This document shows, one piece after another, positions 1 to 6,354 of a stretch of DNA of 7,538 bases. Within the stretch, counting starts at the first letter, position 1. Each line of letters opens with the position of its first letter. Under the pieces are notes generated by a model. The model was not told where the DNA came from and did no database searches. It worked only from the letters and a program-made list of their open reading frames with translations. Origin of the DNA: an uncultured Verrucomicrobiota bacterium (GTDB taxonomy: Bacteria > Verrucomicrobiota > Verrucomicrobiae > Opitutales > Opitutaceae); NCBI GenBank assembly GCA_946482165.1, contig CAMLQS010000252.1, positions 1 to 7,538 on the forward strand. The letters are read 5' to 3'. Position numbers and translations under genes: made by a program.

Positions 1-2234
1 TCGAGGAGCTTGATCTTCACGCTCTCGCGCTCGGCCTCGGCGGAGTTGATCTCGGTGAGGCTGAGGTGCTCGCCCATTTCCTCGGCCTTCGCGGCGGAGT
101 AGGGGAGCTTGAGCTTGGCGCGAGCGGTGGACGGCTTGGCGCTGGAATCGGAATCGGATGCGGACGCCGGGGACGGCGTCCCTCCGTGGTTTGCGCGCGC
201 AAAGTAGGCATCCAGGACACGGTGGACGACGAGGTCGCTGTATCGGCGGATTGGCGACGTGAAGTGGGTGTAGTCGTTTTTGTTCAGGCCGAAGTGGCCG
301 TCGGGGCTGCTGCGGTAGGCGGCCTTGCGCAGGCTGCGGAGGAGCTGCGTGCGCAGGGTGTAGCCTTGCGGGTGGTCCTCGAGGATCTTGAGCAGGCGAA
401 TGAGTTCCTTGCGGTCGGAGAGGTCGCCTACGCGGACGTTGTAGGTGACGAGTTGCTGGCGGAGCTCGTCGAGTTTTTCACCGTCCGGGTCGTCGTGGAC
501 GCGGTAAAGTGACGGGAGCTTTTCGCGACGCGTGAGGCGGGCGAGCGCTTCGTTGGCGGCGAGCATGAACTCCTCGATGAGCTGGTGGCTCTCATCGTGC
601 TCGATGCGTTCGAGCCGTTCGGCGTAACCCTCGGGGTCGACGAAGATCTTGGTCTCCGGCATGTCGAGGTCGAGCGAGCCGTGGGCCATGCGTTCGCGGC
701 GGAGGCGGGACGCGAGTTCCCACAGTTGCCGCACCCATTTCTGCAGGTCGGTCAGCTCGGCGTCGGTGAGCGAGGAAAGCGCGCGACCCGTGGAGCCGGT
801 CTGGTGCTTCGGCGGCAGCGGCATGGCTCGGATTTCGTCGAGCGAGTCTTTGAACAGGAGCGCGTAGGCCTGCTTGTAGGTGAGGCGCTTACGGCTGCGG
901 ATGATCGTGTTGGCGTAGCGCGTGGCTTTTTCCTGGAGGCGGCCCTTGGCGTCGAAGTCGAGGAAGACGGCTTTGCAGAGGCGGTCCTGGGCTTCGACGA
1001 GGGAGCAGAGGCCGTTGGAAAGCTTTTCCGGCAACATCGGCACGACCGTGCCGACGAGGTAGGTGGAGTTGCCGCGCTTGAGCGCTTCTTTGTCGAGGGC
1101 GGTGCCGATCTTCACATAGGCGGAGACGTCGGCGATGTGCACGCCGATGCGCGCGCCGCCGTCCGGAAGAGGTTCGAGCGAGAGGGCGTCGTCGAAATCC
1201 TTGGCATCGTCGGGGTCGATGGTGAAGACGGCGGCCTGCCGGTAATCAAGGCGCCCCTTTGCCTGCTCCGGGGGAACGGTGTCGGGGAGCGAGGCGACCT
1301 CGCGTTCGACCTCGGCCGGAAAGACGGGGTCGAGCTTGTATTTGCGATAAACGCCCAGGAGTTCGGCGCGGGGCTCGAAGGTTTTGCCGAGGACTTCGGT
1401 AATGACGCCGCGGAGCGGTTTGCGCGGGTCTTCCCAGGGTTCGAGCGTGGCGACGACTTTGTCGTCCAGTTTCGGGGTGGGACGGACGCGGGAAAGGCCC
1501 GGGTCGGAGACGAAGACTTCGAGCGGGAAACGCGGGTCGTCGGCGAGGACGACGTATTGGGAGCGGACGCGGGAGAGGCGGCCGACGATTTCCTCGCGGG
1601 CGCGGGTGAGGATGCGGACGACGCGGCCGCGTGGCTCGTCACGGCGGGCGTCGCCCTGGCGAAAGCGGGGCGCGAGGCCTTCGTCGATGACGACGGCGAC
1701 GGTGTCGCCAGGGAGGGCGTTTAGCGTGTCGCCGGGGCCGACTTGTATGGCGTCGGGGCGAGGTGCATCGGGATCGGCGTCTTCATCGAGCGCCGGAACG
1801 ACGAATGCGGAGCCGCCGGCGCGGAACTGGATGCGGCCGGTGATGGCGTCGGACGGAAGGGAGGATGACGGAAAGGATGAAGCTTGAGACTTGAGAACTG
1901 AAGGCGGGGAGGGAGGGGCGTCGGGGGTGTCTGACTTGGCGCGGGCGAGAAAGGCTTTTTTGGGGAGGGGCTTGAAGGTGGGGCGGGTGTCGTTGGCCGC
2001 GGGGCTGCTTGCAGGCCGGGCGGGCGCACGGCGTTCCCGGGGGGGCGCGGCGGGGGCGTAGCGGTCGCCTTGGACGATCTTGATCTCGCCCCGCGAGGCG
2101 AGGAGGCGGAGCTCGTGAAGGAAACGGGCGCGAAGATTTTTCGGGAGCTTGAGCGCGCGGAACAGAGCGGCGTCGTTGACCGGGCGGTAATTGGGAGCGC
2201 CGAGGATTTCGAGGAGTTGCGCGCGGAAGTTCAT
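1..2234 (-). CDS. rnr: Ribonuclease R (RNB-family 3'-5' exoribonuclease), 3' end beyond window
   Basis: RNase R is a processive hydrolytic 3'-5' exoribonuclease that degrades structured RNA, mRNA fragments and defective rRNA in the cytoplasm. I translated 744 codons from the ATG at 2234; the frame is open to the window edge, so the C-terminal S1 domain is missing only because the window ends. Visible parts: an N-terminal winged-helix-like segment (about 1-60), a low-complexity Pro/Ala/Ser linker (about 60-128), cold-shock/OB regions (about 130-290) and the RNB catalytic domain (about 330-675). The metal-binding motif is TIDPDDAKDFDDA, with D340, D346, D348 and D349 spaced as in RNase II and RNase R. 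The RNB signature HFTSPIRRYSD starts at residue 657. Two places look repeat-derived: the linker, and an insert of about 33 residues after the signature (about 682-714). No clear Shine-Dalgarno sequence precedes the start, but the region just upstream is A-rich. The gene follows recO after 114 bp. The family assignment is firm. Confidence 0.95.
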   Translation of the reverse strand, partial: MNFRAQLLEILGAPNYRPVNDAALFRALKLPKNLRARFLHELRLLASRGEIKIVQGDRYAPAAPPRERRAPARPASSPAANDTRPTFKPLPKKAFLARAKSDTPDAPPSPPSVLKSQASSFPSSSLPSDAITGRIQFRAGGSAFVVPALDEDADPDAPRPDAIQVGPGDTLNALPGDTVAVVIDEGLAPRFRQGDARRDEPRGRVVRILTRAREEIVGRLSRVRSQYVVLADDPRFPLEVFVSDPGLSRVRPTPKLDDKVVATLEPWEDPRKPLRGVITEVLGKTFEPRAELLGVYRKYKLDPVFPAEVEREVASLPDTVPPEQAKGRLDYRQAAVFTIDPDDAKDFDDALSLEPLPDGGARIGVHIADVSAYVKIGTALDKEALKRGNSTYLVGTVVPMLPEKLSNGLCSLVEAQDRLCKAVFLDFDAKGRLQEKATRYANTIIRSRKRLTYKQAYALLFKDSLDEIRAMPLPPKHQTGSTGRALSSLTDAELTDLQKWVRQLWELASRLRRERMAHGSLDLDMPETKIFVDPEGYAERLERIEHDESHQLIEEFMLAANEALARLTRREKLPSLYRVHDDPDGEKLDELRQQLVTYNVRVGDLSDRKELIRLLKILEDHPQGYTLRTQLLRSLRKAAYRSSPDGHFGLNKNDYTHFTSPIRRYSDLVVHRVLDAYFARANHGGTPSPASASDSDSSAKPSTARAKLKLPYSAAKAEEMGEHLSLTEINSAEAERESVKIKLL
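142..181. repeat. Hexamer tandem plus hairpin repeat inside rnr
   Basis: Four hexamer units GGAATC, GGAATC, GGATGC and GGACGC lie at 144-167. They run into a perfect 7-bp stem, GGACGCC (162-168) and GGCGTCC (175-181), with a 6-nt loop. The block encodes part of a Ser/Asp/Ala/Pro-rich insert in RNase R (about residues 682-714), just after the conserved RNB signature. It looks like a repeat element kept in frame. Its identity as a dispersed element is inferred, because only one copy is in the window. Confidence 0.6.
1883..1903. repeat. 7-bp-period repeat in the rnr linker
   Basis: Two perfect copies of CTTGAGA (1883-1889 and 1890-1896) are followed by a degenerate third unit, ACTGAAG. They are translated within the low-complexity linker between the N-terminal helix domain and the first cold-shock domain of RNase R (roughly residues 111-118). 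The period and the TTGAGA core resemble the heptamer array inside ybeY at 3416-3447. Confidence 0.5.
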
Positions 2235-2251
2235 GGGTGGATTTTTGTTTT

Positions 2252-2340
2252 AACCACGGAGATCACGGAGAGCCACGGAAGAGGAAAAACAAGAGACGGG
2301 AGTGATGGGTTCTCCGTGGGCCTCCGTGTTCTCCGTGGTT
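2252..2340. repeat. CACGGAG-type long inverted repeat between recO and rnr
   Basis: The left arm (2252-2279) and the reverse complement of the right arm (2313-2340) match at 25 of 28 positions, separated by a 33-nt loop. Both arms begin AACCACGGAG and contain three CACGGA cores at roughly 10-bp spacing. The element fills most of the 114-bp gap between recO and rnr and would form a strong hairpin in a read-through transcript. It could attenuate transcription or stabilise upstream mRNA, but no U-tract follows either arm. The AACCACGGAG motif style is familiar from noncoding repeats of Verrucomicrobiota and Planctomycetota; that recollection was not checked. Confidence 0.8.
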
Positions 2341-2348
2341 CATAAAGG

Positions 2349-2984
2349 TTAACCGATCTCAAGATCGGCTTCGGTGGTGAGGTAAGCTTCGAGTCGTTTT
2401 GTCAGGCGCGCAAGGTCTTGCGGCGTTGGGGCGGCGGGGGCGTCGGCGGGCAGCGAAAGCGCGGAGGCGACAAGCGCGCGATCACCGGGCGGAAGCGCGG
2501 GCAGCCAATGCTGCTTGAGGGGCAGGCCCTCGTCGCGGGCGAGGCAGTAAAGGCTCTTGAAGAACACGAGGTCGGCGCGCGCGCCGGGGCGGGCGAACGC
2601 GGCGAAGGCCTGCGTGAGAAGCGCGTCGATGGCGCCGCGGCTGTCTTCGGGAACCGGATTTTTGACGACGAGACGAGCGAGGCGCGAAGCGGCGGCGAGC
2701 GTCGGGTAGTCGCGTCCGATGGCGGAATGCCGGGTGATGATGCGGTGTTCGCGGACAAACCAAGGGCCCGCGCTTGAGCCGCCGCGGGCATGGTTGAGTT
2801 CGAGGGCGAGGCGATCAAAGAGATCGGGAGCCGGCGGGGGGCCGGACTTGGCGGCGCGAGCGGGGCGGAGAAGGGCGGTGAGAAGGCCGTCCTCCCGGGA
2901 AAAGCAGGTGAGAACGAGGTGGTCGCCCGTGTGCGGCGCGAGGGAGAGGAGGTGGGCTTCGACCTGGTGAAGCGGCGACGACAT
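2349..2984 (-). CDS. recO: Divergent DNA repair protein RecO
   Basis: RecO loads RecA onto SSB-coated single-stranded DNA together with RecR and anneals complementary strands in RecF-pathway repair. The 211-residue product starts MSSPLHQVEAHLLSL. Residues about 7-48 resemble the RecO N-terminal OB fold, with a pattern of hydrophobic strands, then HTGDHLVLTCFSREDGLL and a basic segment ending in PARAAKS. The rest is helical, with FFKSLYCLARDEGLPL (about 141-156) resembling the RecO C-terminal helices. There are only two cysteines (C27, C147) and no CxxC pairs, so the zinc site found in many RecO proteins is absent, as it is in E. coli RecO. The ATG at 2984 is chosen because it lies 11 nt after the ybeY stop and has a good AGGGGA ribosome binding site; a longer in-frame opening upstream is ybeY read in another frame. 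Overall similarity is weak, so the call rests on N-terminal pattern, size and operon position. Confidence 0.7.
   Translation of the reverse strand: MSSPLHQVEAHLLSLAPHTGDHLVLTCFSREDGLLTALLRPARAAKSGPPPAPDLFDRLALELNHARGGSSAGPWFVREHRIITRHSAIGRDYPTLAAASRLARLVVKNPVPEDSRGAIDALLTQAFAAFARPGARADLVFFKSLYCLARDEGLPLKQHWLPALPPGDRALVASALSLPADAPAAPTPQDLARLTKRLEAYLTTEADLEIG
2353..2368 (-). terminator. Weak hairpin spanning the recO 3' end
   Basis: On the minus strand the last recO codons read CCGATC-TTGA-GATCGG, a perfect 6-bp stem with a 4-nt loop, directly followed by TTAACCTTT. The stem is short and the following T-run is broken by the stop codon and two C's, so it is at best a weak intrinsic terminator and may be coincidental. 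Confidence 0.2.
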
Positions 2985-2991
2985 CCGGATT

Positions 2992-2997
2992 TCCCCT
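2992..2997 (-). promoter_or_regulatory. Ribosome binding site of recO
   Basis: AGGGGA on the minus strand lies 7 nt before the recO ATG. It overlaps the ybeY TAG stop codon, which implies translational coupling of the two genes and fixes the recO start. Confidence 0.6.
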
Positions 2998-3595
2998 AAC
3001 GCGAAGAGCGCGAGGCTTGCCCGCCGGGGCGGGCGCGCGATGGACGAAGCGAGATGGCGGGGAGGAGATCGGCGGCGCGCAGCAGTTTCAGGGCCCGCTC
3101 CTCGGCGGCACGCATGCGGCGTTTCTTTTTTGGCTGCAAGTCGTCGTAGCCGGCGAGGTGAAGCCAGCCATGGATCACGTAGCGGAGGAGTTCGTCGGCG
3201 AAGGGAATGTCGTGCTTTTCCGAATACGAAAGGGCGGTGTCGACAGAGACGCAGACATCGCCGGCATGGCCCATGGACTCGTCGCCCTCGAAGGTGATCA
3301 CGTCGGTGGTCGTGGGATCGTCGAGGTAGTCGGCGTGAAGCTTCGCGAGGGCGGGATCGGTGAGGAAACTGACCGAAAGTTCGCCGGCGGGCGCGGCGCA
3401 GGCGCATCCGTCGCCGATTTGAGATTTGAGATTTGAGATTTGAGATCGAGCACGGCGGCGAGCCGCGGGGCTCAGGGTGGGCAGGTCGGCGGGGGTGAAG
3501 CGAAAGTGCTCGTCGAGATGGGCGATGGCGCGGGCGATGGCGCGGCGGTCGAGGCGCAGGCGCGGATGGCGGTTGGTGATGGCGAGTTCGCGCAT
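2996..3595 (-). CDS. ybeY: Endoribonuclease YbeY (rRNA maturation factor)
   Basis: YbeY is a zinc-dependent endoribonuclease for 16S rRNA 3'-end maturation and 70S ribosome quality control. From the ATG at 3595 the product has 199 residues, longer than the usual 150-180. Family marks are TTTDVITF (about 95-102), GDVCVSVDTA (about 112-121) and the metal-site motif HGWLHLAGYDD (142-152). The usual motif ends in His; here the third ligand position is Asp152, while H142 and H146 are kept. A tail rich in Lys/Arg and the AAEE segment follow, as in the family. Two parts look repeat-derived: an insert at about 44-70 containing SQISNLKSQI, encoded by a 7-bp tandem repeat, and a C-terminal tail containing ARPGGQA, encoded by a GC-rich palindrome. 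An in-frame ATG at 3616 also exists but sits in a repeat hairpin, and MRELAITNRHP fits the family N-terminus. No clear ribosome binding site is visible. The gene is followed by recO after 11 nt. Confidence 0.92.
   Translation of the reverse strand: MRELAITNRHPRLRLDRRAIARAIAHLDEHFRFTPADLPTLSPAARRRARSQISNLKSQIGDGCACAAPAGELSVSFLTDPALAKLHADYLDDPTTTDVITFEGDESMGHAGDVCVSVDTALSYSEKHDIPFADELLRYVIHGWLHLAGYDDLQPKKKRRMRAAEERALKLLRAADLLPAISLRPSRARPGGQASRSSR
3019..3034. repeat. GC-rich palindrome in the ybeY 3' end
   Basis: GCCCGCC (3019-3025) and GGCGGGC (3028-3034) form a perfect 7-bp inverted repeat around two bases. It encodes part of the C-terminal extension (ARPGGQA) of YbeY beyond the conserved domain. 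It looks like a REP-type hairpin that extended the reading frame. Confidence 0.5.
3416..3447. repeat. Heptamer tandem array inside ybeY
   Basis: A 32-bp stretch is built from GATTTGA units repeated with a 7-bp period about 4.5 times; only the final base departs from the pattern. Read on the minus strand it encodes SQISNLKSQI within YbeY. It is strikingly AT-rich compared with the surrounding sequence, and it resembles the short tandemly repeated repetitive (STRR) heptamers described in cyanobacteria. Confidence 0.85.
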
Positions 3596-3599
3596 GGGG

Positions 3600-3923
3600 T
3601 CATGTGGCGGGAGCATCTTGCTCCAGGTCCGAAGTCCGCGGACGGGAGCTGGAAGCTCCCGCTACGTTGGTTACGGTTGCTCCTTTGGGGTTCTCGCGGA
3701 TGTAGCGGCGGATCGTCTGCTTCGCCGCCTCGTTTCTCACGATGTGGTCATACGACTCGTGCTGCCATAGCCGCCCTGTGCGGCCTAGTCGCCGGTTGAG
3801 CAGGTTTGCCGTAAATGACTTCCACGAATGCAAAATGTCGACCAGCCGATGGCTCGCCAAGGGCTTCACCAAGACGTGGACGCGGATTTCGATTTCGGTC
3901 ACGGGATTGAAGTATTCCCACAC
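3600..3923 (-). pseudogene. Truncated REP-associated tyrosine transposase (RAYT, IS200-like) remnant
   Basis: The 107-codon frame starts at GTG and matches the C-terminal half of REP-associated tyrosine transposases of the Y1/HUH superfamily. Visible marks are HVLVKPLASHRL, DILHSWKSFTANLLNRRLG, GRLWQHESYDHIVRN and IRRYIRENPKGA, where the Tyr of RRYI (about residue 74) is the likely catalytic one. Family members are usually 150-240 residues, so the N-terminal part is missing. The His-hydrophobic-His metal site, normally within a PNHVHVL-like motif, reads EIRVHVLV, so the first His is Arg and catalysis should be lost. The last 20 or so residues are encoded by the flanking hairpin repeats and are not transposase sequence. 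The remnant lies between the HD phosphodiesterase gene and ybeY, with its stop 4 nt before the ybeY ATG. It is most likely a decaying insertion in the operon. Confidence 0.8.
3610..3665. repeat. REP-like palindrome cluster at the transposase 3' end
   Basis: Three palindromes lie in a row: GGAGCA-TCT-TGCTCC (3610-3624), the 10-bp perfect palindrome GTCCGCGGAC (3634-3643), and GGGAGCT-GGA-AGCTCCC (3644-3660), followed by GCTAC. This is the kind of REP doublet that RAYT transposases act on. It encodes the tail of the transposase frame and abuts the ybeY start. A degenerate copy of the last hairpin lies on the other side of the remnant at 3955-3976. Confidence 0.75.
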
Positions 3924-3954
3924 GGTTTTCTTGGGGAGCTAGGGATTCGGAATG

Positions 3955-3976
3955 GGGAGCTGGAGGCGCCCCCTAC
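3955..3976. repeat. Second copy of the RAYT-flanking repeat, overlapping the HD gene stop
   Basis: These 22 bases match 3644-3665 at 19 of 22 positions in the same orientation; both begin GGGAGCTGGA and end CTAC. The minus-strand TAG stop of the HD phosphodiesterase (3973-3975) lies inside the repeat. With the copy at 3644-3665 it brackets the transposase remnant as an imperfect direct repeat. Confidence 0.7.
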
Positions 3977-6354
3977 TTCGCGGGGGCGGGGTAGGCGACG
4001 CGGCCGTGCAACATGCTCACGAGGGTGTGCTGAAAGCTGTCCTTGATCTTCGTGAGTTCGGCGAAGGTGAGCGGGCTTTCGTCGAGCTGTCCGTCGTTGA
4101 GTCGCTCGCGGACGATCTGGTCGATGATCTCATCAAGGTGCTGCGGGGTGACTTTGGGAAGGCAACGCGCGGCGGCCTCGATGCCATCGGCGAGATGGAT
4201 GATGGCGCTTTCCTTGAAACGCGGGCGGGGGCCGTCGTAGCGGTAGGTTTGCTCGGGCACGATCGGCAGCGGGCTTCGGTTGTGATCCGCTGGATCCGAA
4301 GACACGCCGAGCAGAGGCGGGAGCGGGGAGCTGGAATCGGGTTTGCGGCGCAGCGCTTGAAGCGCGCGCTGGTAGAAATAGCGGATGAGCGTGGTGCCGT
4401 GATGTTGCTGGATAACGTCGATCACCGGGCGCGGGAGTTTGTGGCGAAGCGCGAGGTCGACGCCGTCTTTGACGTGGGCTTTGATGATGAGGGCGGAGAG
4501 CGACGGGTTGGCGTCGTCGTGCGGATTGTCGCCGCTCATCTGGTTTTCGGTGAAGTAGTGCGGCTTGGTGGTCTTGCCGATGTCGTGGAAAAGGGCGCAG
4601 ACGCGGGCGAGGAGCGGGTTCGCGCCAATGGCGGCGGCGGCGTTTTCGGAAAGCTGGGCGACCACGAGCGAGTGGTGATACGTGCCGGGCGCCTCCATTT
4701 GCATGAGGCGAAGCAGGGGGTGGTTGTAGTCGGTGAGCTCGAGCAGCGTGATGTCGGTGGTGCGCTTGAAGAGGTTTTCGAGGAAGGGAAGCAGCCCGAC
4801 GACGAGGACCCCGCAGAGGAGGGCGGCGAGCAGGCCGGCGAACATCTGTTTGAGCACGGCAAGCGGAGGGAGGCGTTCGGCGAAACCGAGCAGGACCACG
4901 CCGGCCGCGAGGGTGACGCCGGCGTGGAGGGAGGCGCGGAGGATGCGATTGCGGCGGCGGGTTTGGATGACGCCTTGGATGGCGACGAGCGTGGCGAGAA
5001 ACTCGAGGACGAGGAGGTCGAGTCGCCCGCCCCAGATCACGGAGGTGAAAATGGAGAGAAAGAGCGCCATGAAGATCGCGGAGCCGGCGTCGATAAGGAG
5101 GGCGACGATGAGCGGAGCGATGAGGATGGGCGCGATGTAGGGAAGGAGGGATGCGGCGGACGAGTTCTCGAGGAAGTAGTCGAGCGAACCGAGCGAATAG
5201 GTGCCGCGCACGAGGGCGAGGTTGGCCAGGACGACGAGAGCGAGGAGGGCGAGGCGCGAGTTGGACTGCAGCGTTTCGGTGTCCTCGAGGCGTATGTAGA
5301 TGAGCGAGGCGGCGAGCATCGCGAGGACGAGGAGGATGCGGCCGGAGAGGCGGGTGGCCTCCTCCAGGGGCGAGCTGTTCTCGGCGAGGGCGCGGCGATG
5401 GGCCTCAAGCATCTCGAACTGCTCCTGGGTGACGCGGGTGTCGGGCTCGATGATGGACTGGCCTCGTTCAACGGATACGCGGACGGACGGCAGGCCGTCG
5501 ACGGCCTCGCTGCGGCGCGCGGCGGTGGCTTCCTGGTCAAAGTTGAGATTGGGCACGACGCCTTCGCGGAAGATGCGGTAGAGCGCGGCGGCGCGGACGC
5601 GGTCGGGCTCTTCGGCGGCGAGGTTGATGCGCAGATAGGTGAGCGCGTCCTCGGGGCTTTCGACCGGACGGGTGGCGATGGAACCGTCCGGGCGAAGGAC
5701 TTGAAAAAGGTTGAGCCGATCGCCGCCGCGGCCGCCGCCGAGATCGTCGGGTTTGGCTATGCCCTGGGCGTGAATGGCGCGAAGAATTCCGAGTCCGGTG
5801 TCGACCAGGCGGGCGGCATGGACGTCGGCGGCGGCGAGCAGGGCGACATCCTCGGGCAGGGCCCGGTAGGGGCCGTGGGCGTTGTAGGCCGCGGTGCATT
5901 CGGCGAGGAAGCCGGCTCGCTGCGGGGTCGGAACCGCAGGGTAGGGAAGGAGGGAGGCGAGCAGTTCGTTGAGATGCAGCTCAAAGCGGCGCAACGGTTC
6001 GGCCTCGATTCGGAAAACGGGGGGGACGCGCGCGGCGAGGCGGGCGCGCGCCTCCTCGGTCTTGGTCTTGCTCTCGTATTCGAACGGCACCGCCGCGACG
6101 ATGCGGACGGAAGCGACTTGGTTGGGGAGGACCGGAAGGGTGCGGTTGGTAACGCCGACAAAGGAGATGAGGACGATCGCCGCGACCGTGACGACGAAGA
6201 GCGCGACCGCCGCCAGGCGTGAACTGTCCAAGGCGGCGGTGAAACCCCGGCCGGGCGCGGCGGCCGATTTCCGGCGGCGGGTGGGCGCGGCTTGCGGGGA
6301 ACTCGCGGCGTAGGCGGCGCGGAGGCGGGCGATGAACTGGGCGAGAGAAGCCAA
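3973..6354 (-). CDS. pgpH: Seven-TM HD-domain phosphohydrolase (PgpH/YqfF-type c-di-AMP phosphodiesterase)
   Basis: Members of this membrane family hydrolyse c-di-AMP to pApA in the cytoplasm. The 793-residue product has a basic cytoplasmic leader, a first membrane segment (about 45-67), a large extracytoplasmic 7TMR-HDED-type region (about 68-335), and a run of hydrophobic segments (about 338-525). The cytoplasmic HD domain follows. Its conserved residues are all visible: TYHHS (H560, H561), LFHDIGK (H590, D591), ENQMSGDNPHDDANPS (607-617 region), HVKDGVDLA and QQHHGT (H651, H652), then YRYDGPRPRFKESAI. An extra low-complexity Pro/Ser stretch (about 671-700) separates the YQRAL helix from the YRYDGP motif, which are normally close. 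The start is a TTG at 6354 with no clear ribosome binding site; no in-frame ATG or GTG lies between it and the phoH stop, 66 nt upstream. Another TTG at residue 43 is less likely. Domain architecture and operon context make the family call firm; substrate specificity is inferred from the family. Confidence 0.93.
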   Translation of the reverse strand: MASLAQFIARLRAAYAASSPQAAPTRRRKSAAAPGRGFTAALDSSRLAAVALFVVTVAAIVLISFVGVTNRTLPVLPNQVASVRIVAAVPFEYESKTKTEEARARLAARVPPVFRIEAEPLRRFELHLNELLASLLPYPAVPTPQRAGFLAECTAAYNAHGPYRALPEDVALLAAADVHAARLVDTGLGILRAIHAQGIAKPDDLGGGRGGDRLNLFQVLRPDGSIATRPVESPEDALTYLRINLAAEEPDRVRAAALYRIFREGVVPNLNFDQEATAARRSEAVDGLPSVRVSVERGQSIIEPDTRVTQEQFEMLEAHRRALAENSSPLEEATRLSGRILLVLAMLAASLIYIRLEDTETLQSNSRLALLALVVLANLALVRGTYSLGSLDYFLENSSAASLLPYIAPILIAPLIVALLIDAGSAIFMALFLSIFTSVIWGGRLDLLVLEFLATLVAIQGVIQTRRRNRILRASLHAGVTLAAGVVLLGFAERLPPLAVLKQMFAGLLAALLCGVLVVGLLPFLENLFKRTTDITLLELTDYNHPLLRLMQMEAPGTYHHSLVVAQLSENAAAAIGANPLLARVCALFHDIGKTTKPHYFTENQMSGDNPHDDANPSLSALIIKAHVKDGVDLALRHKLPRPVIDVIQQHHGTTLIRYFYQRALQALRRKPDSSSPLPPLLGVSSDPADHNRSPLPIVPEQTYRYDGPRPRFKESAIIHLADGIEAAARCLPKVTPQHLDEIIDQIVRERLNDGQLDESPLTFAELTKIKDSFQHTLVSMLHGRVAYPAPAK
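4274..4301. repeat. Hairpin inside the HD phosphodiesterase gene
   Basis: CTTCG (4274-4278) pairs with CGAAG (4297-4301), and inside it GATCC (4284-4288) pairs with GGATC (4292-4296) around a GCT loop, leaving a 5-nt bulge on one side. It lies in the segment that encodes the extra Pro/Ser stretch of the HD protein (about residues 671-700). It may be another intragenic repeat, but only one copy is seen here. Confidence 0.35.

Noticed and set aside
585..1724. 379-codon open frame on the plus strand
   Set aside because: It is antisense to the RNase R catalytic region; composition is biased and no family motif is seen.
2985..3407. N-terminal extension of recO by 141 codons
   Set aside because: The extension is ybeY read in another frame and is Arg-rich without structure; the ATG at 2984 with AGGGGA upstream is the natural start.
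3596..3616. Upstream ybeY start at 3616
   Set aside because: It would add seven residues encoded by the transposase-flanking hairpin; the family N-terminus begins at the ATG at 3595. It cannot be excluded by sequence alone.
3952..6222. 756-codon open frame on the plus strand
   Set aside because: It is antisense to the HD phosphodiesterase, whose motifs and membrane segments are unmistakable. The plus-strand product is low-complexity Gly/Glu/Asp/Val-rich with no recognisable domain, typical of antisense frames in high-GC genes.
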